Shown: positions 23,058-33,215 of the stretch, one piece after another | How positions within the stretch are numbered: position 1 is the first letter of the stretch | How the letters are laid out: each line of letters starts with the position of its first letter | Source of the DNA: Molanna angustata | Lineage: Eukaryota; Arthropoda; Insecta; Trichoptera; Molannidae | Direction of reading: 5' to 3' | Length of the DNA: 64,000 nucleotides | Assembly: GCA_963576475.1 (NCBI GenBank) | Contig: OY754984.1 | Location: 22,714,761 to 22,778,760 of the forward strand | Notes under the pieces: model-generated | Database searches by the model: none | What the model was told of the DNA's origin: nothing | The model's input: the letters and a program-made list of their open reading frames with translations, nothing else | Made by a program: the position numbers and the translations under genes

Positions 23058-23665
23058 CATACATTAAAGTACTCAAATAATTAATTTTGTTCTCAAAATA
23101 CCAATTTTATTTAATGTATTATTTATTTCCTTGTAAACAGTTAAATTATGTTTAAAATGTATATAATTATATTTTTACATGTATTTCCATTGAAATTATG
23201 TAAAAACAGATTTGACGACCCCTATTTCAATGTTCACTTGACATATAAATTTTTTATCGATTTTTCACTACCATACACTTAATAACTCAATTAATTTTGT
23301 TCTCAAAATACCAATTTTATTTAATGTATTATTTATTTCCTTATAAACAGTAAACTTATGTTTAAAATGTATATAATTATATTTTTACATGTATTTCCAT
23401 TGAAATTATGTAAAAACAGAATTGACGACCCCTATTTCAATGTTCACTTGACATATAAATTTTTTATCGATTTTTCACTACCATACACTTAATTACTCAA
23501 TTAATTTTGTTTTAAAATGATAATTTTATTCATTTTTCCTTAATTTCAATTTAGTTGACGGTAAAATTATGTTGAGAAATGTAAATTATTTTGTTTTTAA
23601 ATGTTTTTACATTGAAAACACGTAAAAACAGAATTGACGACACATAATATGTTCACTTTACACAA
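23058..23665 (+). repeat. Tandem (satellite-like) repeat, 210-bp period, about 2.9 units
   Basis: CTCAAAATACCAATTTTATT occurs at 23092 and 23302, and a diverged TTAAAATGATAATTTTATT at 23512; all other landmarks (TTGACGACCCCTATTTCAAT, CATTGAAATTATGTAAAAAC) repeat at the same 210-base spacing. Units 1 and 2 are nearly identical, the third is diverged. Confidence 0.88.
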
Positions 23666-23669
23666 TAAA

Positions 23670-23790
23670 TAATAAAACAATACTTCTTTGTACCCTGCGC
23701 AAGTGGCGAGTTTATTGCCATATGGTGATTTCTTCCAACGAACCAACCTCCAAACCCCGACATACATCTTTAAATAAAAAAAATTGTTTT
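23670..23790 (-). mobile_element. SINE-B tail fragment
   Basis: Minus strand GGTTGGTTCGTTGGAAGAAA, TCACCATATGGCAATAAACTC, GCCACTTGCGCAGGGTGCAA, GAAGT. Only the tail half is present; it adjoins the tandem array. Confidence 0.6.
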
Positions 23791-24044
23791 CATAAAAGAA
23801 GTGCTATACAAATTGCCAATTAACAAGGCGTAGTCTATCGTATTCCAAGTATCGATTCGTTCAAGAGAATGAAATTATTTTGAAGGAAGAGGCAGTTTAA
23901 ATCCAATATGCGTGTACGGAGGAACATTTTGTATGGCGTAGTGGACTTTTTGCATGCTAAAACACCAACTTAGAGGCATTGCAGCATATATGTTCGCATA
24001 CATGGATTTACTCAGAATTCGGAATAGAACATTTTATGTGAGTT

Positions 24045-24089
24045 TTGTGTGTGTGTGTGTGTGTGTGAGGGTGTGTGTGTGTGTGTGTG

Positions 24090-24152
<63 letters not shown>

Positions 24153-24168
24153 TGTGTGTGTCTGTGTC
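24045..24168. repeat. (TG)n microsatellite in H copy 6
   Basis: TG repeats with rare GAGG and TCTG changes, at the same place in the element as the (CA)n of copy 1 in reverse. A run of nine C follows. Confidence 0.92.
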
Positions 24169-24261
24169 CCCCCCCCCTTATAACTTTTGATCCGCTCACT
24201 TTACAGAGCCAAAAATTTCAGAATATTAGTTATAGACTTACAAAACTTTTATGCTCAGAAT

Positions 24262-24480
24262 AGGCGTGATGACAGTAAGAAAAAATCATTGAAATTATGA
24301 TTTTATTAGATAAAATATGTTATAAAGATTTGAAAAAATATATTTATTTTCATTTTAAAAGAGCGAATAATATTAATATTATTAAAATAAAAATACAAAA
24401 TATGTTTGTCCGCCATTTTATGTGAAACACCAATCAGAGCGCATGACGTCACCATATTGTCACTGTCAATTGTGTTTGTT
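24262..24480 (+). repeat. Left-end repeat of the 2.8-kb insertion, copy 1
   Basis: Matches 24896-25120 over about 210 bases (GTAAGAAAAAATCATTGAAA, GTTATAAAGATT, CCGCCATTTTATG, CAATCAGAGCGCA-GACGTCA). Confidence 0.8.
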
Positions 24481-24895
24481 ACTGTCAACTGTTGTGTTGT
24501 TCGAAATGGCTATTTTTTTCATAACAAGCTATATGGAATATGCTGCTTATTTTTAACATGCTATTTTTATTTATTGATTTATTTGGTTTATTTGGGACAA
24601 TAAACCAAATAATATCGCTATCCGCTCTATTGAATCGTTGACGCATCTGTTATAACACGCACCGAGTATTGTAACGTGGTGGAGAATATTTAACGTTTCA
24701 GAAATAAATAACTTGGTGGCTTTCATTGCTTGATTATAAAATAAAATGATGTAATTATATTGTTTGTGGGACTTGTACAGTGTTACATGAGGTTGAAATG
24801 GAAATACACAATGTATTATGATGAATCTAATATACATATGGGATAACTGTTATGATTCATATACATATTATGATTAATATATTAAAATATGTAAT

Positions 24896-25120
24896 AGGTG
24901 TGATGACTGTAAGAAAAAAATCATTGAAATTATGATTTTAAAAAATAAAATAGGTTATAAAGATTTAAAAAATGTTTTTTTTTTTAATTATAGGAGTGAA
25001 TAATAATAATATTATAAATATAAAAATACAAAATGTGTTAGTCCGCCATTTTATGAGAAAAAACAATCAGAGCGCACGACGTCATAGTATGGTCGCGTCA
25101 ATTCTTCTGATAGTCTTCAA
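24896..25120 (+). repeat. Left-end repeat of the 2.8-kb insertion, copy 2
   Basis: Same blocks as copy 1. It suggests either a tandem left-end duplication or that a 2.1-kb element (24896-27040) inserted next to an older relative. Confidence 0.75.
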
Positions 25121-25293
25121 TACAATATACGCATTAATTGTCGGTCTGGACTATGTTTATTTTGGTGTTATCGATATATTAATATTTTAATTAGATACTT
25201 AAAACTAAAACAAATTAAATATAAATGGAACAAGTATTCATCAAAGCAAATAGTTTCAATTTACCTAGATACTCGCCTACCTATCGGGGGACA

Positions 25294-25888
25294 CTATGGG
25301 CCGGTGTTACAGTGTCAGTTTAAGAGCTAAACTCAAGTTTTACAAAAATATAGCGTATTACAGTGTCCGTTTAGACCTAATCTTCCCTCAAATACGTCAC
25401 TAAAACGACAAATATTTAACTCAACGTTTCTGGCAGATTAAGTACTTAACTGTGAGTCAACTGTCATTTGCTAGGCAACTCGTGTAGTTTCAGTTTCTAT
25501 CACTAGAGGCGTTAGGCAACGTGTGTAGTTTCAGTGTTGTATCGAAGGTGGCGCCACACAACAAAACAAACTGACAGCCGTATTGAAACGAACACGGGCA
25601 TTTAAAAGCATTATTTTGGTGAAAAAAATTAAATTTACCATGTTGGATAATAAAACAATGGTATTTAAAGTCGTAGCGTCCCGTTTTGTATTTCGTATTA
25701 TTTGAGGTTATTTAAATTTGACAGATAATAACCACAGAAAAAGTGAAATATGTCTATAATTGAAGATTTAGTAACTGACATGTCATATTGCACTGTAATA
25801 CGGAAATGGATTCAATCTCCCCTTAACATTAATCTTGAGTTTGGCAAACTCAATGAGTTGAGGGCCGACTGTAATATCGGGCCTATGT
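25294..25888 (+). mobile_element. About 600-bp element with inverted ends, inside the 2.8-kb insertion
   Basis: Left end TATGGGCCGGTGTTACAGTG, right end ACTGTAATATCGGGCCTATG: inverted copies with a few changes. The interior contains GTAGTTTCAGTTTCTATCAC-AGAGGCG and CAACAAAACAAACTGACAGC. The right two-thirds (from about 25445) recur at 27844-28186. Non-coding. Confidence 0.6.
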
Positions 25889-25889
25889 T

Positions 25890-26830
25890 AATTGTATTTT
25901 GTATGTAACTTAGTTTTTATTGAATAAATAAATAAATAATGAACGCTCGCAACGTATGGTAAACTAATTTAGTTTTAGTATTCTACAATTTTGTCACGCG
26001 ATGGTGAGCTGACGAACGTTCGACATGTTATGATGCTGGTCACTGCCAAACTAAACTAGCAAGCTATATTTTTTTCATGCAATGAAGCGATTTGCGAAAC
26101 GACGGCGATTACGCGAAGCATGCGTTTTAAAACATCGTTACAATTTTAGCAGCATACGAATTATTACATAGCGCTCGTTATTTGTATTGTGTTCATAACA
26201 AGCTATATTTATCTGCTATCGTTATTTTTAGCAATAGCAGCCATTGTAGTTATTTTTCTGCCTGTCTTAACTACTCTTAACTAGAATGGAACTTTTGATG
26301 GTCGGATATTTCTTTGCGTCGAACAAAGACTTTTGTTCATCAGAATTTCGAAACGTAAAAACTTAATAATAAGTACATATAAGTACTTTATTTATCTGTA
26401 ATTTAAATACAACTTACATCTCGAAAATCGATAAAATATGCTCCTTCTTCTCTCTACATTATGTGTTCATAAGCTAAAAACATACGCGGGAAACTTATGA
26501 TGGCCTATTTTGACGTTTGGACATTAATGAAGTTCTTTATATGCTTATTGCCTAAATAATGGTAAATATTATATTATTGAGAGCTAAAAGTGGGGGAACA
26601 AATACTGTACTTCATTGTAAACGCGTACTTAATAAAATTCACTTGTGTCTCGCCGTGCGAAATTTAATCACTTATTTCTCTTTTTTTTCGCGTGGGACGA
26701 AAACAAATACCTCAGTAGGTGTTTTTTTCGTCGTGTTTGTACATTTAGGGACCGCACAACACTTATGCACTTTTGAATTGATTATAAATACACAAATCGT
26801 CTTAGAACACATATATTACATATAGTAGTG
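25890..26830. other. Interior of the 2.8-kb insertion, nothing coding recognised
   Basis: Includes an 88-codon frame at 26559-26825 with no recognisable domain. AT-rich with some CG-containing patches. Confidence 0.35.
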
Positions 26831-27450
26831 ATATGCAGTTTACGATACCATGACGTCACCGTCAGGGTCGGCAGCCGCCATGATACTACAAGCTTTTTTT
26901 GGCGTAAATGTCAAATTTGATTTTAAAATGGCGATTTTTGCTACTTAACCTTTATTTTATGTAGAAATGTATATATATTTGAAAACAGTGAATGCGTAAA
27001 AACATCGTGAGATAGTTTTTCAAAATTAGTCATCATGCCTATTGTGAATTTTTGTTTCAGTCAGGGGTTTTTTTTCAACTTTTGAAATTTTGGTTTATTT
27101 TTCCCTATATCTCAGAAACCATAAAAACTACAACGCTGAATATTAGTACAAACATAGACAAATAAATAAAACTCAAATTGGTTTTTTCTAAAAAATTCCA
27201 GGGTTTCTCAAACATTTTTTATTAAGAAAAATATTTTTTTTTGATAAATTTATGAGTTTAACTGACTATATTTCCAAATTTTTTATAAATATCGAAAAAA
27301 ACCGAAACACTTCAACTAGATAATTGAATTTTCTATAAAAAATATAAACACTGTATTAGTACATGTCAATTTTTTTTAACAATGTTGAAAAATTGAATTT
27401 AGTGACGACATCGCTTCATACAATTTGTATGGCAGTCGCCTATACACAAT

Positions 27451-27628
27451 GCCCCCAAGTCAAATTGAAAACGCTGTTCGTTTTCGCCAAGCGCTAATTT
27501 TTTTGTATGGGATTTGACGTTTGTTGTTTGTTATTGTAGAAAAAATTTCTACAACAAACGTCAAATCCCATACAAAAAAAATTAGCGCTTAGCGAAAACG
27601 AACAGCGTTTTCAATTTGACTTGGGGGC
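27451..27628. mobile_element. 178-bp hairpin MITE with AAT target duplication
   Basis: GCCCCCAAGTCAAATTGAAA at the left is mirrored by TTTCAATTTGACTTGGGGGC at the right; arms of about 80 bases (ACGCTGTTCGTTTTCG, TGTATGGGATTTGACGTTTG) flank a short spacer. AAT lies at 27448-27450 and 27629-27631, and the H sequence is continuous without the insert. A 3-bp duplication fits Harbinger-type elements, but I cannot name the family. Confidence 0.85.
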
Positions 27629-27843
27629 AATATGTAAGAAGACTTAATAGTTTGATAGTTAATCTCCAAACATACATACAGAACTATCATGCTGTTTTCA
27701 TATTCCGGGTAGGAAAAGAGGACTGACCTCCATACAGTCCAATCTTGACATACATACCAACATGTGTTAAAAATTTCAATAATTTGGATAAATGGGTTTA
27801 TAGTTTGATTCTTATTCTTCAACTATACATACTATCGCTATCG

Positions 27844-28190
27844 TAAGTCAACTGACATTTCTCGACTCGTTGCTAGGCAACGCGTGTAGTTTCAGTGTTC
27901 TATCACTAGAGGCGTTAGTTATATCGACGGTGGTGCCACACAACAAAACAAACTGACAGCCATATTGAAACGAACATGGGCATTTAAAAGCATTATTTTG
28001 GTGAAAAAAATTAAATTTACCATGTTGGATAGTAAAACAATAGTATTTCAAGTCATAGCGTCCGTTTTGTAGTTCGTATTATTTAGGGTAATTTAAAATT
28101 TGACAGATAATAACCACATAAAAAGTAAAATATGTCTATTATTGAATATTTAGTAACTGACATGTCAATGAGTTGAGAGCCAATTGCTTT
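27844..28190 (+). mobile_element. Second copy of the 25445-25888 sequence
   Basis: Starts GTAAGTCAACTGACATTT and follows the other copy through CAACAAAACAAACTGACAGC and TTTACCATGTTGGATA to CAATGAGTTGAGAGCC, with a short deletion near 28170. The left part of the element is missing; it abuts the broken 3' edge of H copy 6. Confidence 0.7.
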
Positions 28191-28335
28191 ATCGAGCCTA
28201 TGTCTAGCGAGGCAGTAAAATTTCCAAATGTGTGATAAAAGATGTAATTAGCTATAAATTAAATTGTAAATTTGTACCGTTGTAATTTTTATACTATTGG
28301 AAATATATTATTCCTTTATTAAAATTTTGCGTTAG
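28191..28335 (+). mobile_element. LINE 3' tail
   Basis: CGAGCCTATGTCTAGCGAGG then CAGTAAAATTTCCAAATGTG, AATTGTA..TTTATACT-TTGGAAATATATTATTC: the same as 37020-37140. The 5' strand of the usual stem is replaced. Confidence 0.6.
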
Positions 28336-29060
28336 TAAAATCCTTGGATTGGAAATTTCAAGTAGGTACCTACGATTGAGAGAATATGACACTCTCTTTA
28401 ACGTTTCTCAAATCCCAGAATTTTCAGAGGATAAGTAATGTAGTTGGATTTTGTTACAAATAAAAGAGAATCACGTACACGATGAAATGTATACATATTT
28501 GATGAACCCTCTCAAATGTCATCCGAGAAATTGATCAAGAGTCAAATTGCCATCAAATTGACTCGCCCAAGTACCAAATCACACTTTAAAATTTACTTCG
28601 ATCAAGAGTTGACGTCGAACCTCTAACCCCCCACCCTACCCCTCTTTCCCATCCATTAGATCGCGTCAAATTTCACCCAATTTCATCCATTTTCAACCCA
28701 CTTTCATCCAGTTTCACCCAAACAAAGCGACGTTTTGTCGTTTTCGTCATTCGCTGCCGCCGTTCTAACCCTTTCGCGTTTTCCAATCGCTTTGACACAT
28801 TCTACTCTCTCTCTAGCTCGTATATATATAAGTATAGACCAATTAATTATCTAGACTAAGTGTCGTTTACTGGGAGAGCCCCCTGCTACACCCATCCAAC
28901 CACCCATTCGTCTTGGAAGGCGCACAATTGAGACATCTCTGGGCTGTTTCCGATACCACCCCCATTTAACACCCCCAAGAAGTATTAAAATATACTTACA
29001 ATGGGGCGTAACGAACATCTTAAGTTTCTAATAAAAAACGACAAATTTTCAATTTTTATT
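28336..29060. other. Low-repeat stretch of unknown function
   Basis: Relatively GC-rich (28600-28990), no matched transposable element. A degenerate TTTCAYCCA-type tandem of 10-11 bases runs five times at 28668-28722. TATATATATAAGTATAG at 28823 could be a TATA-like sequence. No convincing exon. It is a candidate for host-derived sequence. Confidence 0.3.
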
Positions 29061-29064
29061 TTTT

Positions 29065-29165
29065 ACTACTGTGGATTTGTTAAATAGAATTTATATTCTT
29101 AACATATCGACATAATATCAAGCCAAGATACGCGAAATTTGTATGGTCAGGTTTATATTTGTCAT
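29065..29165 (+). mobile_element. H element fragment (5' region)
   Basis: AATTTATATTCTTAACATATCGAC..TCAAGCCAAGATACGCGAAA matches the region just inside the 5' end of other copies. Confidence 0.5.
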
Positions 29166-29289
29166 GCTTTTTTCAACTTTGAAATCAATAATCACCTGCA
29201 AGCTCTTTAATTTTCACTTTAGCGATAATATTCTTCACCATGTCTTACTCCTTAATTGTTATTAAAGCATGCATTAAGATACCTCTTTC

Positions 29290-29575
29290 TTTTCCCCTTG
29301 GCGCTTTTGTCCCGTTTCTATCGGGGTACGCTTTGACCATGATCCTGGAATTGGCGAGTCTGGTTATTACATTGAAGCAACTGCCATCTGACCTTCGTAA
29401 CCCTTAGAAAGGGAAACCAGACAAATTGGATCATGGCTACACATTACACATAGCTAGTGATATAAATCCGCACATAGATTTTTTGAAAATCCAGAGGTGC
29501 GTGCCCCGCCCGGATTCGAACCGTCGACCTCACGCATGTGTGGCGACGACCTTACCGCTGGGCTATCACCGCTAT
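29290..29575 (-). mobile_element. SINE-D (tRNA-derived SINE)
   Basis: Minus strand head: AGCGGTGATAGCCCAGCGG (A-box region) and GACGGTTCGAATCCGGGCGG (B box). The body has CTCTGGATTTTCAAAAAATC, TAGCCATGATCCAATTTGTC, GAAGGTCAGATGGCAGTTGC and ATCATGGTCAAAGCG. This layout of tRNA-like head plus a 'tRNA-unrelated' body is typical of lepidopteran SINEs. One copy only in the window. Confidence 0.75.
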
Positions 29576-29619
29576 TTATTCCTGTGTTTAATTAAATAAA
29601 TAAAAATGTTTTATGAAGC

Positions 29620-29760
29620 AAGCACGTTGTTAAACCGTGTGCATTTGGAGGACACGTGCCTTGAATTGAACACAAGTTTTTAAGTGCATTAGCGCTACAA
29701 ACTAGTGCCTGATTCGAGGCAGTACTTGCCTCCTAATCATTAAGATACCTCGTTGATTAA
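29620..29760 (-). repeat. Short repeat shared with 34470-34640 (inverted)
   Basis: GGAGGACACGTGCCTTGAAT, CACAAGTTTTTAAG-GCATTA and CCTGATTCGAGGCAGTAC-TGCCTCCTAATC here have reverse-complement counterparts at 34480-34575. Confidence 0.6.
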
Positions 29761-29789
29761 TAATGTTGTAAATTAATTTCATTATTATT

Positions 29790-30200
29790 TTTACTCCAAG
29801 GAAATATAGTGAGGAGTAGTAAATTCGCAATTTTTCAGGTTATTTTATTTTATTGCAAATTATCAACTAGTATCGTGCTGAGATTGAATTCTGAATTATT
29901 TAATTCAATGTATTTGTGTACGGCGTATTTATTCTACTTTATCGATTATAGACTATACTCATTCATTTATTTTCAAATTTAAATTTGTATATCTAATATT
30001 CGCTTTTAGATTTTGAAGGATATCTTACCTAATAATTAGATATGCAAAATTTTCAAATTTGCATATCTACTACTCACTTAGACCCCATTAGATTTTGATG
30101 GATATTAGTGCTTCTCATTTTTTTTAACTGTCAAATATTTCAATGTGACCACACGCTCAGGAAACATAAAATTTGGTAAAAAAGCACAACACCTTCATAA
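29790..30200 (-). repeat. Family G-like repeat (diverged subfamily), reverse
   Basis: Reverse counterpart of 22680-23000: TTTTACTCC..ATATAGTGAGGAG at 29790, GTGTACGGCGTATT at 29916, then CTAATGGGGTCTAAGTGAG (minus) at about 30075 and the TTTGACAGTTAAAAA block near 30130. Confidence 0.55.
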
Positions 30201-30654
30201 AATGACATGGAAGAATTATTTTATTTTCAAAATGAAATATTAAAATCAAAAATAATTTAGCAAACTCAATCCATGAAAATGCTGAAAATTATTCACACAA
30301 AATTTTAATAATTTGTTGAGTGACTTAGTAGAAGAAGTAGAAGTTACATTTATTCAGATATAAAAACATTTATAAAAATAATTAATACATCTAGTTAAAA
30401 CATTTTTTAAAATAAATTATTTTAGATAGATTATGACATAAAATTATATAAACATCATGTAAAAGTGTTTGGTGATAAACTTTGGTGATAAATCTCGTTT
30501 TTGGAAGTCAAAAATCCAGACATTTTCTCGTAGGGTAATATTTTTTTGGCAGTAAGGAGTACAACATTGGCCACAACCCACTCGCGTTTTTTTTAATTTT
30601 GTTTATTCGACCACCGTAACATAGTCGTAAGTCGTTTTAATCCTATGCTTGTAT
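30201..30654. other. AT-rich; small family G scrap
   Basis: ACATTGGCCACAACCCACTCG at about 30564 is the reverse of the family G left end. Otherwise nothing. Confidence 0.35.
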
Positions 30655-30810
30655 TCAAGGCTCGATTCCCAGTTGGCGAATTTTTTTTTTAATTATTCAT
30701 CGCGATATTATTGCTTTTCTGAGTTGAAAACACTAGTAAGCTGTAAAAAATAGCCATTCTTAAACAAGTTCGCCACTTGCACAGGGTGCAAGGAAGTGTT
30801 CAAAAATACA
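30655..30810 (+). mobile_element. SINE-B copy (diverged)
   Basis: AGGCTCGATTCCCAGTTGGC (B-box region), a body with GATATTATTGCTTTTCTGAG-TTGAAAACACTAGTAAGCTG, then AAGTTCGCCACTTGCACAGG and GTGCAAGGAAGTG. The GGCAA hairpin is lost. Confidence 0.6.
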
Positions 30811-31119
30811 TAAATTAAATTTTAATTTCAAGTAGGTTCGACACTGCCTCTGACAATTGACTTTACAGATTGTCTCCTGAATTGGTTTCCCATCCCCTTG
30901 GTATCTCAGCCTCCCTTCTTACCCCCTTAAACCCCATTAGGGAATGGTGTGATTTATTGACTTATATTAATGATTCCTTAGCACGCTTTTAACTCCCTGA
31001 TATATTTAGATTTTAATATCTGATTGATAGTCATTGTCTTAAGAGGTACATACCTTAATAATATTCTCAGAATCTTTCACATGTACCTACTACTAGGAAT
31101 TTGTCACCTTTGCGATTAT

Positions 31120-31440
31120 AATGGTTCATTGATTTGTGGCGACACGGCGCCTGACATCGATGCGACCAACGAAAAGCGTATATTATACGTCAGCATCGGC
31201 GGAGCCAATAAACACGCGGAGAACATTCCAGAAAGCAGCGACGAGAGAAGTTATAAGCGGCCGATCGAAGAGGCAACGACCAGTGTCGATTCAATTTCTC
31301 TATCTCATTGGATCATATTTCCGTGTTATATATTTGTATAATTATATTGCAAAACGTAGTAAGAAAAGTCATGTATTGTTAAACTTTTTAAATGTCTGCA
31401 TGTAGTTTCCCTATATTTTGCAAATCGAACCCGGTACCTC
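31120..31440 (+). other. GC-rich patch of unknown origin
   Basis: GACACGGCGCCTGACATCGA to about 31290 is clearly richer in G/C than its surroundings. Frames of 105 and 89 codons cross it, but I do not recognise either protein. AATAAA at 31208 and a later (A/T)-rich run could fit a fragment of an LTR or a small element. A host exon is not excluded. Confidence 0.3.
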
Positions 31441-31696
31441 TGGATGAATGTAATAAAATATCTTTAATATCATTTACATAGTTTCGATCTATGTAGTTTG
31501 ACTAGTTCGAGCCTGCATACCGGGGAATCAATCCGAGAAAATTTCGTTTGAACTGATTTAACTGACCACAAACAGATTTAGTTACAGATTTATAGTAAGG
31601 AATGAAGACGCCACCAAATTTTTTGGGTCTTTTCGCCGTGGAGGGAAAATACACTCATAATTTTTTTTTGATATGTTATAATTATGTGTTAGACAT

Positions 31697-32385
31697 AAGT
31701 AAAGACTGTGTCAGTTAAAATGAAAGTAAAGCTATTCCGACACAAGCACTGCTTAGTGGAATAGTTCATATCCACTGGATGTTGGTACTGATAGATTGTA
31801 TTCATTTTGTCAGTGCCAACATATTATACTAAATTGTCAATTTTTCATAATTTTTGTTGTGCTATGTTTCACTGTTGTATTGTTGTTATTTTTTTTGTAT
31901 GGTTATTGTGGATTTTAAATAAATAAAAATAAAAAAAATAAATAAAGTATGTATTATTAAATGCAATAAGATTATCTGCATAAAAAAGTACCGATCCAAT
32001 ACAGCGGCTTTTTGCGATCATAGATTCTGTAAAAATTGAGCTTCAATATGGATAGATTGTTCCATGTATACGTGAAGTTATAAAATTAATTATTTTTATT
32101 TATTTCTTGATTTATATCCTCATAAACAACATAGAATAACAATAATTCAGTAGAGTAACATTAGTACAATTAATAATGCACCATAGACAATTTAGAATAT
32201 GTTGGCACTGACAAAATGCTCCAAGAGGACACTTAATAAATTATAACACGAACAGAATCAGTTCTAACAACATGAAAACAATTTACCAGTACCAACATCC
32301 AGTGAATAAAAACTATTCCACTAAGCAGTGCTTGTGTCGGAATAGCTTTATATTCATTTTAAATGACATAGTCCATACTTAAGTT
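31697..32385. repeat. Inverted pair of retroelement 3' ends (tail to tail)
   Basis: Left arm 31700-31845 and right arm 32183-32376 are inverted copies (AAAGCTATTCCGACACAAGC, ACTGCTTAGTGGAATAGT, ACTGGATGTTGGTACTG, GTCAGTGCCAACATATT). The left copy runs to (AAAT)n/AATAAA at 31917-31950 and the right (minus) to AAATAAATAAAAATAA near 32090, so their A-rich tails face each other. The right arm holds about 50 extra bases. Confidence 0.75.
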
Positions 32386-32464
32386 TAATATTGGCTTACG
32401 ATGACTATTTTTATTAATTTTTGGCTACCCTGACATACAAAAGATCGCACACTTTACATATGTA

Positions 32465-33215
32465 AAAATGAGTGGGTTGTGACCAACACTAAACTCTCCA
32501 CACCATAGTAAGCGTTCATTTTTTCTTCAAGAAATGTTGACAATCTCAATATGGTAAAGAATACTTATATGTTGTATGAAATATTTTAATAAAAGCAGAT
32601 AAATTTTGTTTGAAAGAGCGTGAGAGCATTTTGAAAAATTTGACACGTGATATCATATGAAGAAATTTTATGTTTTCTATGGAAAGGTAATCAATTCTAA
32701 GTTCAAGTTCTTTACACTATAACATGAAATCAAATTACTGAACTTTTCCATACATAAAAAATTTATCTAATTTTATATATTTTTATACATTCTAAATTTT
32801 ACTACCAGGAATATAATTTTTCTAACGATAGTATATTTTTATATTAAGATAGACAAACTATTAATTCAGTATGGTACAGAATGCTTATGTTGTATGAAAT
32901 ATTTTAATAAAAGCAGATAAATTTTGTTTTAGAGTGTGAGAGCATTTGGAAAATTTTGACACGTGATATCTTATGAAGAAATTTTATTTTATCTATAAAG
33001 TCGATCGGACTTATAGTTTGGGCTGTAGAGAGGACACAAAAAGGATTATCCGTACGCCATACGTCATAAGCCATACGCCATACATACAAACATATCATGA
33101 CGAAACTCACAGTGTACACTCTCTACATGATACCCGTTGAGAAATTGACGTAAAAAAATACGCTTAAAAATTGTGAAATCATGACACTCCACTAATCCAT
33201 AGTGTGGTGAGTAAA
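32465..33215 (+). repeat. Family G repeat, longest copy
   Basis: GTGGGTTGTGACCAACACTA and ACTCTCCACACCATAGTA at the left, ATAGTGTGGTGAGTAAA at the right, so the ends are short inverted repeats. Inside, a GTATGAAATATTTTAATAAA block occurs twice (about 32575 and 32893), a direct duplication of about 320 bp. The frame 32904-33119 (-) is not a recognised protein. Confidence 0.65.

Larger units (their letters stand above)
24262..27040. mobile_element. 2.8-kb insertion with 12-bp inverted ends in H copy 6
   Basis: Begins AGGCGTGATGAC and ends GTCATCATGCCT (one mismatch as inverted repeats). Both junctions show AT, and removing it restores the H sequence CAGAATTGTGAA. Its left-end sequence occurs a second time at 24896-25120 (AGGTGTGATGACTGTAAG). 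Both ends carry CGCCATTTTA and TGACGTCA. A TCATAACAAGCTATAT phrase occurs at about 24519 and 26190. No transposase recognised; frames inside are short and unsupported. Confidence 0.65.
23844..27843 (+). mobile_element. H element copy 6, split by two nested insertions, 3'-truncated
   Basis: 5' end TCCAAGTATCGATTCGTTCA at 23844. The first part runs to CTCAGAAT at 24261, resumes as ATTGTGAATTTTTG at 27041, is interrupted again by a hairpin element at 27451-27628, then continues through the captured RTE tail (27680-27760) to CTATCGCTATCG at 27843. The terminal hairpin and CTAG are replaced by the segment starting 27844. The minus frame 27589-27822 shows the captured LINE piece: VCQDWTVWRSVLFSYPEYEN. 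Confidence 0.8.

Noticed and set aside
22998..23665. CRISPR-like array
   Set aside because: Three 210-bp units with no spacer-repeat alternation in a eukaryotic context; it is an ordinary tandem repeat.
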